From the NCBI GenBank assembly GCA_963736715.1, contig CAVTQA010000046.1, positions 310,001 through 374,000 on the forward strand: 64,000 nucleotides of DNA, written 5' to 3'. Both the position numbers and the translations under genes were made by a program. Source of the stretch: AP-15 sp963736715. Its GTDB lineage: Bacteria; Pseudomonadota; Alphaproteobacteria; ATCC43930; CGMCC-115725. The notes under the pieces are model-generated. The model saw only the letters and a program-made list of their open reading frames with translations, made no database searches and was not told the origin of the DNA. Of the stretch, positions 63,398-64,000 are shown piece by piece (the first letter of the stretch is position 1; each line of letters starts with the position of its first letter).

Positions 63398-64000
63398 ATG
63401 CCCGAGACTTCGAAGATGGATCGCAATCTTGCTTTGGAAGCCGTTCGGGTGACCGAGGCGGCGGCGCTTTCCGCCTCGCGTCTGATGGGGCGGGGCGATG
63501 AGAAGGCTGCCGATCAGGCCGCAGTCGATGCGATGCGGGAAGCACTGAACAGCCTCGCGATCGCCGGCACCGTCGTCATCGGCGAGGGCGAGCGCGACGA
63601 GGCGCCGATGCTTTATATCGGCGAGAAAGTCGGCAGCGGGAACGGTCCTCCGATCGACATCGCGCTGGATCCGCTCGAGGGGACGACGATTACCGCAAAA
63701 GGCGGCGCCAACGCGCTGGCGGTGATCGCGATGGCCGATGCCGGCGGGTTTTTGAACGCGCCCGACGTTTACATGGACAAGATCGCGGTCGGTGGCGGAT
63801 TGCCAGACGATCTGGTCGACCTCGACGAGCCGCCATCGGTCAACCTGAAGAACTTGGCCCAGGCGAAGAAGGTCGAGGTCGCCGATCTGGTCGTGTGTAT
63901 CCTCGACCGCCCGCGTCACGCCGAGCTGATCGCCAAGGTGCGCGCGGCCGGCGCCCGGATCACGCTGATCTCGGACGGCGATGTCAGCGGGGTCATCGCC
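63398..64000 (+). CDS. glpX: Class II fructose-1,6-bisphosphatase, 3'-truncated by window edge
   Basis: 201 residues visible, from ATG 63398 (GAGGAGGAAAGCC). Family stretches: RLMGRGDEKAADQAAVDAMR, IGEGERDEAPMLYIGEKVG with the metal-binding Asp/Glu, DPLEGTT and LVVCILDRPRHAELI. It removes phosphate from fructose-1,6-bisphosphate in gluconeogenesis. The hom-glpX order is widely kept in alphaproteobacteria. Confidence 0.93.
   Translation, partial: MPETSKMDRNLALEAVRVTEAAALSASRLMGRGDEKAADQAAVDAMREALNSLAIAGTVVIGEGERDEAPMLYIGEKVGSGNGPPIDIALDPLEGTTITAKGGANALAVIAMADAGGFLNAPDVYMDKIAVGGGLPDDLVDLDEPPSVNLKNLAQAKKVEVADLVVCILDRPRHAELIAKVRAAGARITLISDGDVSGVIA

Noticed and set aside
1..64000. tRNA, rRNA, CRISPR array
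   Set aside because: No cloverleaf-like TTCGAATC/GGTTCGAATCC contexts, rRNA segments or regularly spaced direct repeats were found by eye.

Overview
The window is 64 kb of GC-rich DNA, most likely chromosomal, from an alphaproteobacterium, probably of the Hyphomicrobiales/Rhodospirillales type. This rests on an EcfG-type stress promoter (GGAAC-N16-CGTT), dispersed palindromic repeats of the kind common in that class, the hom-glpX pair, a class I PHA synthase and many single-gene catabolic modules. No tRNA, rRNA or CRISPR array was seen. At least twelve genes are broken by one base, and nearly all breaks are a single extra base, so much of the apparent gene decay is probably sequencing error.

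Layout. (1) 1-4431: a thiosulfate dehydrogenase-like dihaem cytochrome c with a TauE/SafE permease, a DUF5681 relic, an MmgE/PrpD protein and a DOPA-dioxygenase-like protein. (2) 4630-17666: thirteen minus-strand genes, almost all joined by 4-base ATGA/GTGA stop-start overlaps. They encode two nucleotide-sugar epimerases, a B12-binding radical SAM protein, two GT4 and four CgeB-like glycosyltransferases, a sugar-nucleotidyltransferase, a CmoB-like methyltransferase, a glycosidase-like protein with rearranged barrel order and a PIG-L deacetylase. No polymerase or exporter is present. This is the best candidate for an undescribed pathway. (3) 17813-23081: a stress and iron block with an AI-2E-type permease, small stress proteins, and an encapsulin shell with its ferritin-like cargo behind a perfect EcfG-type promoter. 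(4) 23161-25974: small enzymes, including two candidate F420-dependent oxidoreductases.

(5) 25994-29577: an AT-richer accessory segment with an IS1-like remnant, an XRE-ImmA/IrrE regulator with an unknown partner, a broken small gene, and a Fic protein with a small upstream partner. (6) 29653-34066: VOC, NIPSNAP, RidA, enolase-superfamily, DUF488 and ArfB genes. (7) 34182-40609: a xanthine dehydrogenase/CO dehydrogenase-family enzyme with one FAD subunit, one 2Fe-2S subunit and two tandem molybdopterin subunits, then a MoaD-like protein. (8) 40842-50979: a large penicillin-binding protein with an unusual insertion, an MlaC-like protein, a secreted Tyr-rich protein, a GH15 glucoamylase-like enzyme, GreB, and miscellaneous enzymes. 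(9) 50998-56747: a minus-strand aromatic-catabolism operon (Rieske oxygenase alpha and beta, VOC dioxygenase-like protein, HpaB-like flavin monooxygenase, CoA-transferase) with palindromic repeats between genes. (10) 56804-64000: argC, a truncated MFS gene, phaC, an OmpA-like lipoprotein, hom, and glpX running off the end.

The sequence suggests a versatile soil or sediment heterotroph able to oxidise thiosulfate, store PHA, degrade aromatics and mineralise iron in an encapsulin compartment under general stress control.
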